5,968 nt of DNA from positions 1 to 5,968 of the forward strand of contig VFKI01000116.1 in NCBI GenBank assembly GCA_009885665.1, written 5' to 3'. The notes beneath the pieces were generated by a model. That model did not search any database. It saw only the letters and a list, made by a program, of their open reading frames with translations, and was not told the origin of the DNA. Numbering within the stretch: the stretch's first letter is position 1; each line of letters begins with the position of its first letter. This document shows, one piece after another, positions 5,874-5,968 of this stretch. This stretch comes from Gammaproteobacteria bacterium. GTDB taxonomy: Bacteria > Pseudomonadota > Gammaproteobacteria > DSM-16500. A program made the position numbers and the translations under genes.

Positions 5874-5968
5874 TAGAAATGTCCCCTTTTAGCAAGATAG
5901 AAATGTCCCCTTTACTGGATTGGTACGAGAATGATTCTTGGCCAACCAGACAGGAGCGGATCTATCGT
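5874..5968 (+). mobile_element. Probable left end of an insertion sequence, truncated by the window edge
   Basis: TAGAAATGTCCCCTTT occurs twice without mismatch, at 5874-5889 and 5898-5913, a period of 24 bp. Multiple short subterminal repeats containing TGTCC are typical of the ends of IS21-like and some ISNCY transposons, where they serve as transposase binding sites. Further in are the small palindrome AGAAT-G-ATTCT (5928-5938) and a strong Shine-Dalgarno AGGAG (5952-5956), which would suit a start codon at or just after 5967. The transposase itself is outside the window. The frame from the ATG at 5931 is open to the edge, but its ribosome binding site is poor. The IS family is uncertain, and the exact outer boundary is not fixed because no partner end is visible. 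Confidence 0.55.

Noticed and set aside
5553..5876. Open frame of 107 codons on the plus strand
   Set aside because: It runs through the hairpin cluster into the IS end, is rich in Cys and Arg, has no family motif, and is explained by GC-rich palindromes that lack stops.

Overview
The window looks like a chromosomal segment of a moderately AT-rich gammaproteobacterium. The support is a tRNA-Leu of ordinary bacterial form, sigma70-like promoters, and a fused LplT-Aas lysophospholipid recycling protein. A member of Legionellales/Coxiellaceae is plausible but is inferred from the overall feel of the proteins, not shown by any marker gene.

Layout. Positions 1-290 are a decayed stretch: a truncated hairpin at the left edge, then a broken reading frame (about 67-234, +) with the N-terminal P-loop region of an AAA_14/DUF4143-type ATPase that stops soon after Walker A. 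A tRNA-Leu(UAG) gene follows on the minus strand (291-372). It shares a 130-bp spacer with the divergently transcribed large gene aas (503-3994, +). That spacer holds a good promoter in each direction. The 1163-residue Aas product joins an LplT-like lysophospholipid flippase, a PlsC-type acyltransferase and an AMP-forming acyl-ACP synthetase. It would import 2-lyso-phospholipids across the inner membrane and re-acylate them in one polypeptide.

The aas gene converges, with a 19-bp gap, on a complete 401-residue AAA_14/DUF4143 ATPase gene (4014-5219, -). Upstream of that gene lies a perfect 15-bp-arm palindrome (5241-5273) whose right arm overlaps two abutting 12-bp direct repeats (5263-5286), next to a plausible promoter. 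The ATPase carries an internal helix-turn-helix-like segment, so self-regulation through these sites is a reasonable hypothesis.

From about 5290 to the right edge I find no credible complete gene. The first part is unremarkable AT-rich intergenic sequence. Positions 5686-5825 hold a dense cluster of GC-rich hairpins arranged as an inverted pair around an 18-bp perfect palindrome, resembling a REP/BIME or MITE-type element. At 5874-5913 two exact 16-bp repeats at a 24-bp period look like the outer end of an insertion sequence. Its transposase would start just beyond the window, after a strong Shine-Dalgarno motif at 5952-5956.

Overall, one housekeeping block (tRNA-Leu plus phospholipid repair) is flanked on both sides by mobile or decaying accessory DNA. 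No clearly new multi-gene system is visible. The best leads are the ATPase with its operator-like repeats and the hairpin cluster.
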